Assembly: GCF_001425605.1 (NCBI RefSeq)
Contig: NZ_LMRG01000012.1
Span: 330,893-394,892 of the forward strand
Length of the DNA stretch: 64,000 nt
Direction of reading: 5' to 3'
Origin: Rhizobium sp. Leaf453
Lineage (GTDB): Bacteria > Pseudomonadota > Alphaproteobacteria > Rhizobiales > Rhizobiaceae
The notes beneath the pieces are model-generated. The model did no database searches and had not been told where the DNA came from. It saw nothing but the letters and a program-made list of their open reading frames with translations. Position numbers and translations under genes: made by a program. Positions 1 through 7,741 of the stretch are shown here, piece by piece; position 1 is the stretch's first letter; every line of letters begins with the position of its first letter.

Positions 1-509
1 TCTATGGCCGACGCTTCCCCGTCGCCGAGGCGCTGGAGCGGATCGAGACCATCTACAAGCCCTATCATGCCTGCCTGCGCAAGCTGATCGCCCGCACGCA
101 TGTCCGCTTCGGTCTGGCGGTGCTGATCGACTGCCATTCGATGCCGGGCAATATCCGCATCGCCGGCAGCGGCCAACGCCCGGACTTCATTGTCGGAGAC
201 CGGTATGGGACCAGCGCGGGCGCCGACCTGTCGCGCGCGGCCGTCTCGCTTCTCGAAGATCTCGGCTTCTCCGTCGCCCGCAACAAGCCCTATGCCGGCG
301 GCTTCATCACCGAGCATTACGGCCGACCGGCGCGCGGCCTGCATGCGCTGCAGATCGAGATCAATCGCGGTCTCTACGTGGATGAAACCACGCTTCAAAA
401 GAAGCCGGAATTCGAGAGGCTTGCCGACGCCATCAGGCTGTTCCTGACCGGTCTTGCTGCGCATGTTCAGAAATATGTGGTGATGCCCACGCCGCTCGCC
501 GCCGAATAA
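1..509 (+). CDS. N-formylglutamate amidohydrolase family protein, 3' part
   Basis: The reading frame is open from base 3 and gives about 168 C-terminal residues; the start lies outside the window. The peptide carries IDCHSMPG followed by DFIVGDRYGT and, near the end, LQIEINRGLYVDE, which are landmarks of the N-formylglutamate amidohydrolase (HutG/FGase) family. These are zinc hydrolases that release formate from N-formylglutamate in histidine breakdown. Many rhizobial paralogues have no proven substrate, so the exact role is open. A second family member lies at 46863-47657. Confidence 0.85.
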   Translation, partial: YGRRFPVAEALERIETIYKPYHACLRKLIARTHVRFGLAVLIDCHSMPGNIRIAGSGQRPDFIVGDRYGTSAGADLSRAAVSLLEDLGFSVARNKPYAGGFITEHYGRPARGLHALQIEINRGLYVDETTLQKKPEFERLADAIRLFLTGLAAHVQKYVVMPTPLAAE

Positions 510-543
510 TCATCCAGCGCTGCGCTTCTTCCATTCCCCGGTC

Positions 544-568
544 AAAAAAAACCGCGCTTGTGGCGCGG
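544..568 (-). terminator. intrinsic terminator of the minus-strand sRNA
   Basis: A 6-bp GC stem (552-557 with 563-568) is followed on the minus strand by a run of eight T (544-551). The T run is on the wrong side to end the plus-strand amidohydrolase gene, so it implies a minus-strand transcript. Confidence 0.75.
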
Positions 569-622
569 CTAAGTCTAGGGAGGAAACACCCAAGGAGGGT
601 ATTTACAGTCACAAGTGACTGT
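544..622 (-). ncRNA. mmgR: candidate suhB/MmgR-like (alpha-r8) small RNA
   Basis: On the minus strand a well-spaced sigma70-type promoter (629-657) is followed by about 77 nt ending in an intrinsic terminator. The predicted 5' end folds into an 8-bp hairpin with a 2-nt loop (arms 605-612 and 615-622). The middle, about 570-604, is single-stranded and pyrimidine-rich with two CCTCC motifs that could pair with Shine-Dalgarno sequences. The 3' end is a GC hairpin with a U tract (544-568). Length, architecture and position beside an inositol-monophosphatase-family gene fit the alphaproteobacterial suhB/MmgR RNA family. The family name is from memory of its features; the promoter and terminator are visible in the sequence. 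Bases 660-899 hold nothing else I can support. Confidence 0.7.
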
Positions 623-628
623 AGGGAA

Positions 629-657
629 AAGCTAATATTGCAGCGCACAAATGTCAA
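629..657 (-). promoter_or_regulatory. sigma70-type promoter for the minus-strand sRNA
   Basis: Read on the minus strand, a perfect -35 TTGACA (652-657, preceded by C as in alphaproteobacterial promoters) is separated by exactly 17 nt from a TAGCTT -10 box (629-634). The start would fall near 622, at the foot of the first hairpin of the candidate sRNA. Confidence 0.7.
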
Positions 658-899
658 GCTTAATTTGGCCACATTGCTGCATTGCGCCATGGATGGGCTT
701 TATCGGAAATCCCTGAAATGCGCGGTTTTGAGCGGTTTTTCGAGTTTTGAGGCACGTTCTTCGGGATTTTCAGGCTCGCCCTGTATTGCGGATGCGAATC
801 CGGACGATTTTCGTCAATTTTCGCGGTCGAGACTTCATTTTCAAAAAAATGTGCCATAAGCAGATTCAACTCTCATTTTCCCGATTTTCGTGAGGTTTC

Positions 900-1673
900 A
901 TGCTGCCGGACCGTGAATTTTTCGACCGCCTTGCCGATGCGGCGAAGGCCGAAACCCTGCCGCGCTTTCGCACAGGCACCAGTGTCGTCAACAAGGAGGC
1001 TGGCGGTTTCGATCCGGTGACCGAAGGCGATCGGGCGGCGGAAGCGGCCATCCGCGCGCTGATCGAGCGGGAATTCCCCGAGCATGGCATTCTCGGCGAG
1101 GAATTCGGCAATGTCGGGCTCGACCGCGACTATGTCTGGGTGATCGATCCGATCGACGGCACACGCGCTTTCATTTCCGGTCTGCCGGTCTGGGGCACGC
1201 TGATCGGCCTCTATCACAAGGGCGATGCGGTCATGGGTATCATGGACCAGCCCTTTACAGGCGAGCGCTATTACGCGGATGGAAAAGCAGCGTCCTATCG
1301 CGGCCCTGACGGCGACAGACAGATCAGGACGCGGACCGGCGTCAATCTCGCGGATGCCATCATGTTCACCACCACGCCGCACATGTATTTCGGCGAGGCG
1401 AAGACCCGGTTCGAGACCCTACAGAACACGGTCCGGCTGTCCCGCTATGGCGTCGATTGCTATGCCTTCGCGCTGCTGGCAGCCGGGCATGTCGACCTCG
1501 TGCTTGAGGCGGGCGTCAAGGCCTATGACGTCGGCAGTCTCATTCCGCTCGTCGAACAGGCTGGCGGTGTCTTCACCGACTGGAATGGCGGGCCGGCGGA
1601 AATGGGCGGCAATGTCATCGCCGCTGGCAGCGCCGAACTTCACGCGCAGGCCTTGGAATTGCTGAAAGGTTGA
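900..1673 (+). CDS. hisN: histidinol-phosphate phosphatase, inositol monophosphatase family
   Basis: This 257-residue protein belongs to the Mg2+-dependent inositol monophosphatase superfamily. GEE (residues 66-68) and DPIDGT (83-88) form the metal site, and a later AYDV segment supplies the third acidic ligand. The overall pattern is that of HisN-type histidinol-phosphate phosphatases, which carry out the dephosphorylation step before histidinol dehydrogenase in histidine synthesis. The ATG has a GAGGT-type ribosome site just upstream. A second, clearly SuhB-like member is at 58355. HisN versus a generic sugar phosphatase is a family inference. Confidence 0.8.
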   Translation: MLPDREFFDRLADAAKAETLPRFRTGTSVVNKEAGGFDPVTEGDRAAEAAIRALIEREFPEHGILGEEFGNVGLDRDYVWVIDPIDGTRAFISGLPVWGTLIGLYHKGDAVMGIMDQPFTGERYYADGKAASYRGPDGDRQIRTRTGVNLADAIMFTTTPHMYFGEAKTRFETLQNTVRLSRYGVDCYAFALLAAGHVDLVLEAGVKAYDVGSLIPLVEQAGGVFTDWNGGPAEMGGNVIAAGSAELHAQALELLKG

Positions 1674-1694
1674 AGGGGCGGAGCATCCGCGCCT

Positions 1695-2675
1695 TCAGTC
1701 TACGAGTGCCGTTTCCCGTACCGCTTCGGGAGCTTCGCCATCGCTGCCGGGGATGAAGGCCTCTACCGCCGCGATTGCCTGTGCGCGATAGTGGTCGGCT
1801 TCTTGAAAAAGCTCATGCCTGGCGCCATCGATCGGGATCATGTGGCCGGCTCGGAAATTGCGGGCAAGCGCCTCGACGGCGAGATGGGGGACGAGACGGT
1901 CCTGTGTCGGCGCGAGCACGATCGTCGGAACCCGGATCTGGGTCAGGTGATCATGGCTGGCAATGCGCCGGATCGCCTTGAAGGTTTCGTGCAGCCAGCG
2001 GGCGCTGGGCGGGCCGAGCGCCAGTTCCGGATGCGCGTCGGTCAGCGCCTTGTTGCGGGCAAAGCGACGGGCATCGGAGGTCAGCAGGTTTTCCGAAAAG
2101 GGCAGGGGGCCTTTGTCGCGCATCAGCGGCAGCGAGCCAAGCCCGAGAAGGGTGAACGTGGTGGCGAGAATGCCGATCATGCGGTGGCCGAGCTTCTGGC
2201 CACCGAGAGCGACGAAGGGAGCGGTAATCGCCAGCCTGTCGATGCGGCTTGCCAGCATAGGGGCCTGAGACAAGGCAACCAGCGCGCCCATCGAGTGAGC
2301 CAGCATGAAGAAGGGCAGGCGCGTATCGGGCAGCACGATCTGGTCGAGAAAGATGGTAAGATCCTGCTCGTAATCTGCAAACCGTCTGACATGCCCGCGA
2401 CGGGCATGTTTGTGCAGACGGTGCGAGCCAGCCTGGCCGCGCCAGTCGAAGGTGGCGACCCAAAGCCCTCTGGCAGTCAGTTCGCCGATGGTCTCGGCAT
2501 ATTTCTCGATCGACTCGTTGCGTCCCTGGAGCAGAACGACCGTACCCTTCGAGACCGTCGATGCGGATTTGAAGATCGCGTAGCGCAGCTTCGTTCCCCG
2601 CGCACCCTCGAAAAAACCGACAACATGATTGCCGGGGATCGGATTGTCCGGGGTCGCGTGGAGGATCGGCGTCAT
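1695..2675 (-). CDS. alpha/beta hydrolase, lysophospholipase (PldB-like)
   Basis: The 326-residue protein is a serine aminopeptidase S33/Hydrolase_4-type alpha/beta hydrolase. The nucleophile elbow is AHSMGA, the acid probably the Asp of PTQDRLVP, and the base the His of GARHELF. FDWRGQAGS near residue 95 is typical of PldB-like monoacylglycerol/lysophospholipid lipases. There is no signal peptide, so it should act in the cytosol or at the inner face of the membrane. It converges with hisN, 21 bp from its stop. The substrate is inferred from family only. Confidence 0.8.
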   Translation of the reverse strand: MTPILHATPDNPIPGNHVVGFFEGARGTKLRYAIFKSASTVSKGTVVLLQGRNESIEKYAETIGELTARGLWVATFDWRGQAGSHRLHKHARRGHVRRFADYEQDLTIFLDQIVLPDTRLPFFMLAHSMGALVALSQAPMLASRIDRLAITAPFVALGGQKLGHRMIGILATTFTLLGLGSLPLMRDKGPLPFSENLLTSDARRFARNKALTDAHPELALGPPSARWLHETFKAIRRIASHDHLTQIRVPTIVLAPTQDRLVPHLAVEALARNFRAGHMIPIDGARHELFQEADHYRAQAIAAVEAFIPGSDGEAPEAVRETALVD

Positions 2676-2860
2676 TGGCTAGGTCCGTGTGCGGGTGCGG
2701 GGTCCGTGTTCGGCAGGAATTGCCTCGGCGCGCAAGCGGCGCAGGTCCGCCGAGAGGAGACACCGGGCTGTCGAACGTTTATCGTTGCTCCATTCCTCTT
2801 AAGGAACCGTGCAAGACCGAACCTGCGGTCGAGAATAGGCCCACCATTCCCGTGCGTCAA

Positions 2861-2910
2861 AGAAAAAGGGGCCGGAAGCGGCGGGGGACTGGATAGTTCC
2901 GCTTCCGGCC
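2861..2910 (-). terminator. strong minus-strand intrinsic terminator-like hairpin in the hisN/hsp intergenic region
   Basis: A perfect 12-bp GC-rich inverted repeat (2870-2881 and 2899-2910) is followed on the minus strand by CCCTTTTTCTTT. It sits about 190 bp upstream of the lysophospholipase start, with no recognisable minus-strand gene to its right. It may end an unannotated transcript from about 2911-3200. The rest of the 540-bp gap 2676-3217 holds the heat-shock regulatory signals below and no convincing protein gene. Confidence 0.5.
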
Positions 2911-3023
2911 AGAGACAGTCGGTCGGCGACAAGGCATAACGGACGGGAGAAGGGACGTTCACCGCCGGGACTTTTGCCTTTGTCCGACGGTGCTGTTTTA
3001 CGCCCACCAAGCTGAACGCATCC

Positions 3024-3047
3024 GGAACCACCTGTTCATCCTGCGTT
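3024..3047 (+). promoter_or_regulatory. possible EcfG/RpoE2-type general stress promoter for the small heat-shock gene
   Basis: GGAAC at 3024-3028 is followed after 15 nt by CGTTT, close to the alphaproteobacterial EcfG consensus (GGAAC, 16-17 nt, CGTT or GTT). It lies about 170 nt upstream of the hsp20 ATG, leaving room for the predicted thermosensor leader. The spacing is slightly short and no start site is known. Confidence 0.3.
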
Positions 3048-3124
3048 TAGAAAATCGGGATGCCGAAACTTGTCTTGCGAGGGTCTTGAAGGCGCGAAAG
3101 GCAATTCCCATCTCATCCTCACGG

Positions 3125-3217
3125 GCGCCGAAGACGGGCTCGTTCACCGGTTCTGCCATCGCCGCTGACGGGATGACAGGACCAAGATCGCACAACAGTT
3201 GCTCACAAGAGGACACC
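3125..3217 (+). promoter_or_regulatory. ROSE-like RNA thermometer upstream of hsp20
   Basis: The last hairpin before the ATG has the ROSE signature. TTGCT (3199-3203) lies opposite the ribosome site GAGGA (3209-3213) across an ACAA tetraloop. Pairs 3204-3209, 3203-3210, 3202-3211 and 3200-3213 form around a G-G opposition at 3201/3212, as in known ROSE elements, where the helix melts on heat shock. ROSE control of small heat-shock genes is established in rhizobia and Agrobacterium. The upstream helices were not resolved, so the 5' boundary is approximate. Confidence 0.6.
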
Positions 3218-3694
3218 ATGCGTCACGTTGATTTTTCCCCCCTTTACCGTTCCACCGTCGGTTTCGACCGCCTCTTCACCATGCTCGACAGTCTCGGCCA
3301 GCCCGACCAGTCGCAGACCTATCCGCCCTACAATATCGAGCGGACCGGCGAGAGTACTTACCGGATCACCATGGCCGTTGCCGGTTTCGACGAAACCGAA
3401 CTTTCGATCGAAGCACGCGAGCACACGCTGACCGTCAAGGGTGAAAAGGGCGAAGACAAGGGCACCGACAGCCAGTTCCTGTATCGCGGCATTGCCAAGC
3501 GCGCCTTCGAGCGCCGCTTCCAGCTCGCCGATCACGTGGAAATCCAGTCCGCTTCGCTGAAGAACGGCCTGCTTCATATCGACCTCCTGCGCGAGATCCC
3601 GGAAGCCGCCAAGCCGCGCCGCATCGAGATCGCCGCCGCGCAGTCGGCACCGAAGCAGATCGAAGCCACCCAGATCGAAGGCAACGCCAACTAA
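3218..3694 (+). CDS. small heat-shock protein, Hsp20/alpha-crystallin family
   Basis: The product is 158 residues, normal for rhizobial class A sHsps. The alpha-crystallin domain runs from about residue 36 (PPYNIER) to NGLLHIDLLREIP, the conserved G-L-L strand, with a C-terminal IEI motif for oligomer contacts. It should be an ATP-independent holdase for denatured proteins in the cytosol. I chose the ATG at 3218 because it starts the typical MRHVDFSPLYRSTVGFD N-terminus and has AGAGGA upstream; a longer in-frame reading starts at 2990 but would run through the leader. The leader has a ROSE-like thermometer. Confidence 0.92.
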   Translation: MRHVDFSPLYRSTVGFDRLFTMLDSLGQPDQSQTYPPYNIERTGESTYRITMAVAGFDETELSIEAREHTLTVKGEKGEDKGTDSQFLYRGIAKRAFERRFQLADHVEIQSASLKNGLLHIDLLREIPEAAKPRRIEIAAAQSAPKQIEATQIEGNAN

Positions 3695-3722
3695 ACGTTC
3701 GGCATCGATTGGACTTGAAGAA

Positions 3723-3750
3723 ACGGCGTCCCGGCGGGGCGTCGTTTTTT
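3723..3750 (+). terminator. intrinsic terminator after hsp20
   Basis: A 10-bp stem with two G-U pairs (3723-3732 with 3736-3745) is followed by six T on the plus strand. It lies 29 bp past the hsp20 stop and ahead of the convergent caspase gene. Confidence 0.8.
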
Positions 3751-3776
3751 GTTGCTCGATTTCCGTTCGGCGGCGA

Positions 3777-5534
3777 TCAGCCAGCCGTCCATGGGATATC
3801 GTATAGCAGGATGGACGTCGGGCCGAGGATCGCCGGTTCCTGATCGTATTGAAGATCGGCAAGCTGTTCGCGCGTCTTGGCAATCAGCCCCTCGAAGGAA
3901 ATTTTCTTCTGCTCCCGCAAGAGCTTGGCGAGGACATAGGTGAATGCACCGTGACTGGTCGCGCCGTGGCGATATTCGTAGGAAAACTGTCCTTCGCCGC
4001 AGGCTTCGATGATGACAGGCAGATAGGGGCCGGGTGAAATTGCCTCGTTCTCCCTTTTCAGTCTTGCATACTGCGTTGATGAGAGGCCGCGCAGCATCGA
4101 GGCGCGCCCGATACGCTCGGTTGCCCCCTTCTGGCCGAAATATTCGGCGGCCAGTGCCTTTTTCGGTGTGAAATCCTTGTTGATGCGGGCGAAGTCTCGC
4201 TGGACCCACATCTGGGTCTTGCTGTCCCACTTCAATTCCCGGTGCCTGATATCATCCGGTGGGGTGATGCCGCGTGGTCTGGCACCGCCGGCCCGATGAA
4301 TTCCACCGGAATGGCAGCAATCGAAGATCAACACGAGCCGGCAATCATAGGGTAGCTGGCTGTAGAGGCCGTAGATCTGGTCATCGGCGATGAATTTTTC
4401 CGGCGTCCAGTCGAAATCCCATGGAACCAGCGTTTCGACATAATGGTCAGGCTCGAAATTCTCGCCATATTCCGGGACCTGCGCGCCGTGGCCGCTGTAG
4501 TAGAAGATCAGTTCGTCACCGGGCTTGGGGTCGTCCAGCAGCCATTTCAGCCGGCTGAGGATACCGTCTGCAGTCGCGCGGCTGTCGAGGCAGGTGCGGA
4601 TCGATTCCGGTGGAAATCCGCAATCCTGTAGCACCGCGCTCATGGTGAAGACGTCGTTGATGCAACCCTCCAGCCGTTGTTCGGGATTGGGATAGTCGTT
4701 GATACCGACGAGTAGCGCCTTCTGCTTCTTGCCACCACGCGGGCCGGCGACGATGGCGGGCGCCAATGCTTTTGCGCCGACCGTCTCCGTTGAGATCGAC
4801 AGCCAGACATTCTGTATGGTCGCACTGTGGCCGAGATAACTGGGCGCGGAATGGTCGCCATAGCCTTCGTCGTCGAACGGCGTGTCGGTCTGGCTGAATT
4901 TCTTCGTGTCGAACAGACGGATAGGAGCAGTGAAAACGTCGTCGTTGACGTTGTAGAGATGATACCAGAAGCGGACATCAGGCAGTTGCACCCGGCCATT
5001 CGTCAGGTTGCGGATGACAAACGGATTGGCGATCTGGGACCCGAAGGTGACATAACGAGCCTTCGCCAGGATGCCCGGCAAATCGCCGACCGTTGCGTCG
5101 GGATGGGTGAAGGCATTATACGTGATCAGCGATCCGAGGCTGTGCGCAAGGATGATATCGGGCTGGTAGTCCCGGATCGAGTCCAGAACCCGCTGGCGGG
5201 TCTTGCGCTTGAACTCCTCGTCTTCGACCCACGCGACGACATAGCCGGCGGTCCATTTGATCTTGTCGGAGATGTCGGTGAGGATGCCGCGCTGGCGACG
5301 GGTGATTTCGGAAACGCCGCTTTTCGCCAGTTTCCATAGAGCGGTCGCGCTTTCTAGGGCGGATATCTTCGTCGTTTCAAAGATATCGTCGTAGTTCACC
5401 ATCTGAAATTCCAGGGTGATATCCTTGCCGGGAAAAGCCGCCCTGACGGCCGCCTCCCACTCCGCTTCCCAGTCGGATGCCCGGTGATCACCGAGACCGT
5501 GGAAGCCCATTATCTTCAGAGTTTTGTCTGCCAT
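3777..5534 (-). CDS. alpha/beta-hydrolase-caspase (peptidase C14) fusion protein
   Basis: The 585-residue protein has two parts. Residues 1-255 look like an alpha/beta hydrolase: an FHGLGDH loop (11-17), the nucleophile elbow AHSLGS (Ser132), and possible acid and base at D198/D199 and H236. Residues 270-585 are a caspase-like C14 domain: KALLVGIND, catalytic His in YYSGHGAQ (H349) and catalytic Cys in FDCCHSGG (C407). Both active sites look intact. The family includes bacterial orthocaspases/metacaspases that cleave after Arg/Lys, some linked to cell death. There is no signal peptide. I start at the ATG at 5534 behind GGGAGAAAGG. It is monocistronic and convergent with hsp20. Target and role are unknown. 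Confidence 0.8.
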   Translation of the reverse strand: MADKTLKIMGFHGLGDHRASDWEAEWEAAVRAAFPGKDITLEFQMVNYDDIFETTKISALESATALWKLAKSGVSEITRRQRGILTDISDKIKWTAGYVVAWVEDEEFKRKTRQRVLDSIRDYQPDIILAHSLGSLITYNAFTHPDATVGDLPGILAKARYVTFGSQIANPFVIRNLTNGRVQLPDVRFWYHLYNVNDDVFTAPIRLFDTKKFSQTDTPFDDEGYGDHSAPSYLGHSATIQNVWLSISTETVGAKALAPAIVAGPRGGKKQKALLVGINDYPNPEQRLEGCINDVFTMSAVLQDCGFPPESIRTCLDSRATADGILSRLKWLLDDPKPGDELIFYYSGHGAQVPEYGENFEPDHYVETLVPWDFDWTPEKFIADDQIYGLYSQLPYDCRLVLIFDCCHSGGIHRAGGARPRGITPPDDIRHRELKWDSKTQMWVQRDFARINKDFTPKKALAAEYFGQKGATERIGRASMLRGLSSTQYARLKRENEAISPGPYLPVIIEACGEGQFSYEYRHGATSHGAFTYVLAKLLREQKKISFEGLIAKTREQLADLQYDQEPAILGPTSILLYDIPWTAG

Positions 5535-5650
5535 GACCTTTCTCCCCCAACAATTCGGGAGGAATGTAGCACATCGCATGGTTGCATAAAAGAAAAAATT
5601 CTATCTATCTTTGCGGCGGCCCTGACCGCGATCCGATGCAGCAGGAGCCT

Positions 5651-6646
5651 TTATGCAACAGTTGCGGCTGCCGCCTCGGCTTCACGCCTGCGGCCGCGCT
5701 CCGCATATTTCTGCGCAATCACGGCGCAGGCCATCAGTTGGATCTGGTGGAACAGCATCAGCGGCAGGACAATGCTGCCGATGCTCTGGCCAGCGAAGAT
5801 GACATTGGCCATCGGTACGCCGCTCGCAAGGCTCTTCTTCGAGCCGCAGAAAGTGATGGCGATCTCGTCTTCCTTCGAGAAACCGAGCAGCCGGCTGCCA
5901 TGCATGGTGGCGAGCAGCACGATCACGAGAAGCACGATGTCGAGGATGACAACGACGGCGAGGTCGCGGACGGAGAAGGTGTGCCAGAGCCCCTCGGTCA
6001 CCGCCTCGCTGAAGGCGAGATAGACCACCATCAGGATCGAGCCGCGATCAACCGGCATCAGCAGTTTCTTGCGGGCGCGGATGAAGTCGCCGATCCAGGG
6101 CTGAAGGATCTGACCGAGCAGGAAGGGCGCCAGCAGTTGCAGCAAAATCTGCTCCAACGCATCGAAGGAGAATCCCCCATGGCCGCCGGCGGCAAACAGC
6201 AGGCCGACGAGAAGTGGCGTCAGGAACATGCCGAAAATGTTGGAGGCCGACGCGGCGCAGATGGCGGCGGGCACATTGCCGCCAGCCATCGAGGTAAAGG
6301 CAATCGACGACTGAACTGTGGATGGAAGGACGCAAAGAAACAGGATGCCAGTATAGAGCGCCGGCGGCAGAAGCGAAGACGGCAACAGACCGGCCGCCAG
6401 CCCGAGCAGCGGGAACAGCACGAAAGTCGAGCCGAGAATGACGAGATGTAGCCGCCAGTGCAGCAAGCCGGCGAGGACGACGTCGCGCGACAGACGGGCA
6501 CCATGAAGAAAGAACAGAAGCCCGATGGCGATCTTCGTCGCCAGCCCGAACCATTCCGCCGGCTCGCCGGAAATCGGCAGTAAGGAAGCGAGGACAACAG
6601 TAAGGACGAGAAGGATCGTAAACGTATCGGGTAGAAAACGGCGCAT
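5651..6646 (-). CDS. bile acid:sodium symporter-like (SBF-like) membrane transporter
   Basis: This is a very hydrophobic protein of about 331 residues with roughly nine to ten membrane segments, in the SBF-like (PF13593, YfeH/RCH1) group of the bile acid/Na+ and arsenite transporter superfamily. The segments around LFFLHGARLSRDVVLAG and FCGSKKSLASGVPMA match conserved crossing-helix regions of that family. I prefer the ATG at 6646 (MRRFLPDTFTIL) with AAAGAGAC upstream over an in-frame start ten codons earlier. The substrate cannot be read from sequence; plant and yeast relatives affect calcium and sterol handling. Confidence 0.8.
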   Translation of the reverse strand: MRRFLPDTFTILLVLTVVLASLLPISGEPAEWFGLATKIAIGLLFFLHGARLSRDVVLAGLLHWRLHLVILGSTFVLFPLLGLAAGLLPSSLLPPALYTGILFLCVLPSTVQSSIAFTSMAGGNVPAAICAASASNIFGMFLTPLLVGLLFAAGGHGGFSFDALEQILLQLLAPFLLGQILQPWIGDFIRARKKLLMPVDRGSILMVVYLAFSEAVTEGLWHTFSVRDLAVVVILDIVLLVIVLLATMHGSRLLGFSKEDEIAITFCGSKKSLASGVPMANVIFAGQSIGSIVLPLMLFHQIQLMACAVIAQKYAERGRRREAEAAAATVA

Positions 6647-6697
6647 GGTGTCTCTTTGTCTTGTCAGGCGCCGCAATCCTTTACCCGTCGGCCGCGC

Positions 6698-7741
6698 TTA
6701 GCAAGCCGCAATAAATTGCCTGACGTCATCCGCTGTCGTCGCAAAGCTGGTAACGAGGCGGTAAAGCCCCTCGTCTTCGGCGACATCCGTCAGGGTCTGC
6801 GGCACCGGCCAGTCATAGAAGACGGCGCCCTGTGCCTTGAGATTCTCAGCCACAGACTTCTTGAGGATGACGAACAGTTCGTTGGAGCCGGTCGGCCAGG
6901 CGAGGCGCGCGCTCTCGGATGATTCAATACCCTTGGCCAGTTCGTTGGCCATGCCATTGGCGTGGCGGGCGAGATCGAGCCAGAGGCTGCCTTCGAGATA
7001 GGCGTCGAACTGGGCGGCGATGAAGCGTGATTTGGAGAAGAGCTGGGCGGAGCGCTTGCGCAGATAGCCCATTTCCTCGGCCTTCGACGTGTCGAACAGG
7101 ATCAGCGCCTCGGCGCACCAGCAGCCGTTCTTGGTGCCGCCGAAAGAAAGCAGGTCGATGCCGCGCTTCCACGTCATCTCCGCCGGTGTCGCGCCGAGCG
7201 TGACGAGCGCGTTGGCGAAGCGGGCGCCGTCCATATGGAGCGGCAGCTTTTCGGCCTTGGCGATGGCGGAGATCGCTTCGATCTCGTCGAGGCTGTAGAC
7301 GGTGCCGGCCTCGGTCGCCTGGGTCAGCGTGATCGCCATCGGCTGGCCGCCATGCACGCCGCCGCCACGCGAATGGCGAATCTGTTTTTCGAGAAGATCG
7401 GGCCGCATCTTGCCGAGCGTCCCATCGATGGCGGAAAGCTTGGCACCGTGGGAGAAGAATTCCGGCGCGCCGCATTCATCGACATAGACATGCGCTTCCC
7501 GGTGGCAGAACACGTGGCCGCCCGGGCGATTGGCGCTGGCAAGGGCCAGAGAATTGGCCGCCGTTCCGGTGGCAACGAAGAAGACTGCGACCTCGCGCTC
7601 GAACACCTCGGACAATGCGCTTCCGACCTTCTTGTCGAGATCGCTGGTGCCATAGGCGGAGGCAAAGCCGCCAGCGGCCTTGACCAGGCTTTCGGCGATC
7701 ACGGGATGGGCGCCCGCCCAATTGTCGGAGGAGAAAATCAT
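6698..7741 (-). CDS. low-specificity L-threonine aldolase / beta-eliminating lyase family
   Basis: The 347-residue PLP enzyme has the threonine aldolase fold. ATGTAANSLAL binds phosphate, HMDGARFANA holds the Asp that contacts the cofactor, and FGGTKNGCW carries the Schiff-base Lys. The reaction is cleavage of L-threonine or L-allo-threonine to glycine and acetaldehyde; related beta-hydroxy amino acids may be used. The start at 7741 (MIFSSDNWAG) fits the family better than a start 26 codons upstream. It ends 51 bp before the transporter start on the same strand, so the two may be cotranscribed. Confidence 0.85.
   Translation of the reverse strand: MIFSSDNWAGAHPVIAESLVKAAGGFASAYGTSDLDKKVGSALSEVFEREVAVFFVATGTAANSLALASANRPGGHVFCHREAHVYVDECGAPEFFSHGAKLSAIDGTLGKMRPDLLEKQIRHSRGGGVHGGQPMAITLTQATEAGTVYSLDEIEAISAIAKAEKLPLHMDGARFANALVTLGATPAEMTWKRGIDLLSFGGTKNGCWCAEALILFDTSKAEEMGYLRKRSAQLFSKSRFIAAQFDAYLEGSLWLDLARHANGMANELAKGIESSESARLAWPTGSNELFVILKKSVAENLKAQGAVFYDWPVPQTLTDVAEDEGLYRLVTSFATTADDVRQFIAAC

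Noticed and set aside
1791..2939. 382-residue plus-strand frame opposite the lysophospholipase gene
   Set aside because: Antisense shadow without motifs; the minus-strand frame has a complete catalytic triad.
2672..3031. Minus-strand 119-residue frame upstream of the lysophospholipase gene
   Set aside because: Low-complexity Pro/Ser/Arg content and a perfect terminator hairpin inside it argue against a gene.
2990..3217. N-terminal extension of the Hsp20 frame
   Set aside because: It would translate through the thermometer leader; the family N-terminus begins at 3218.
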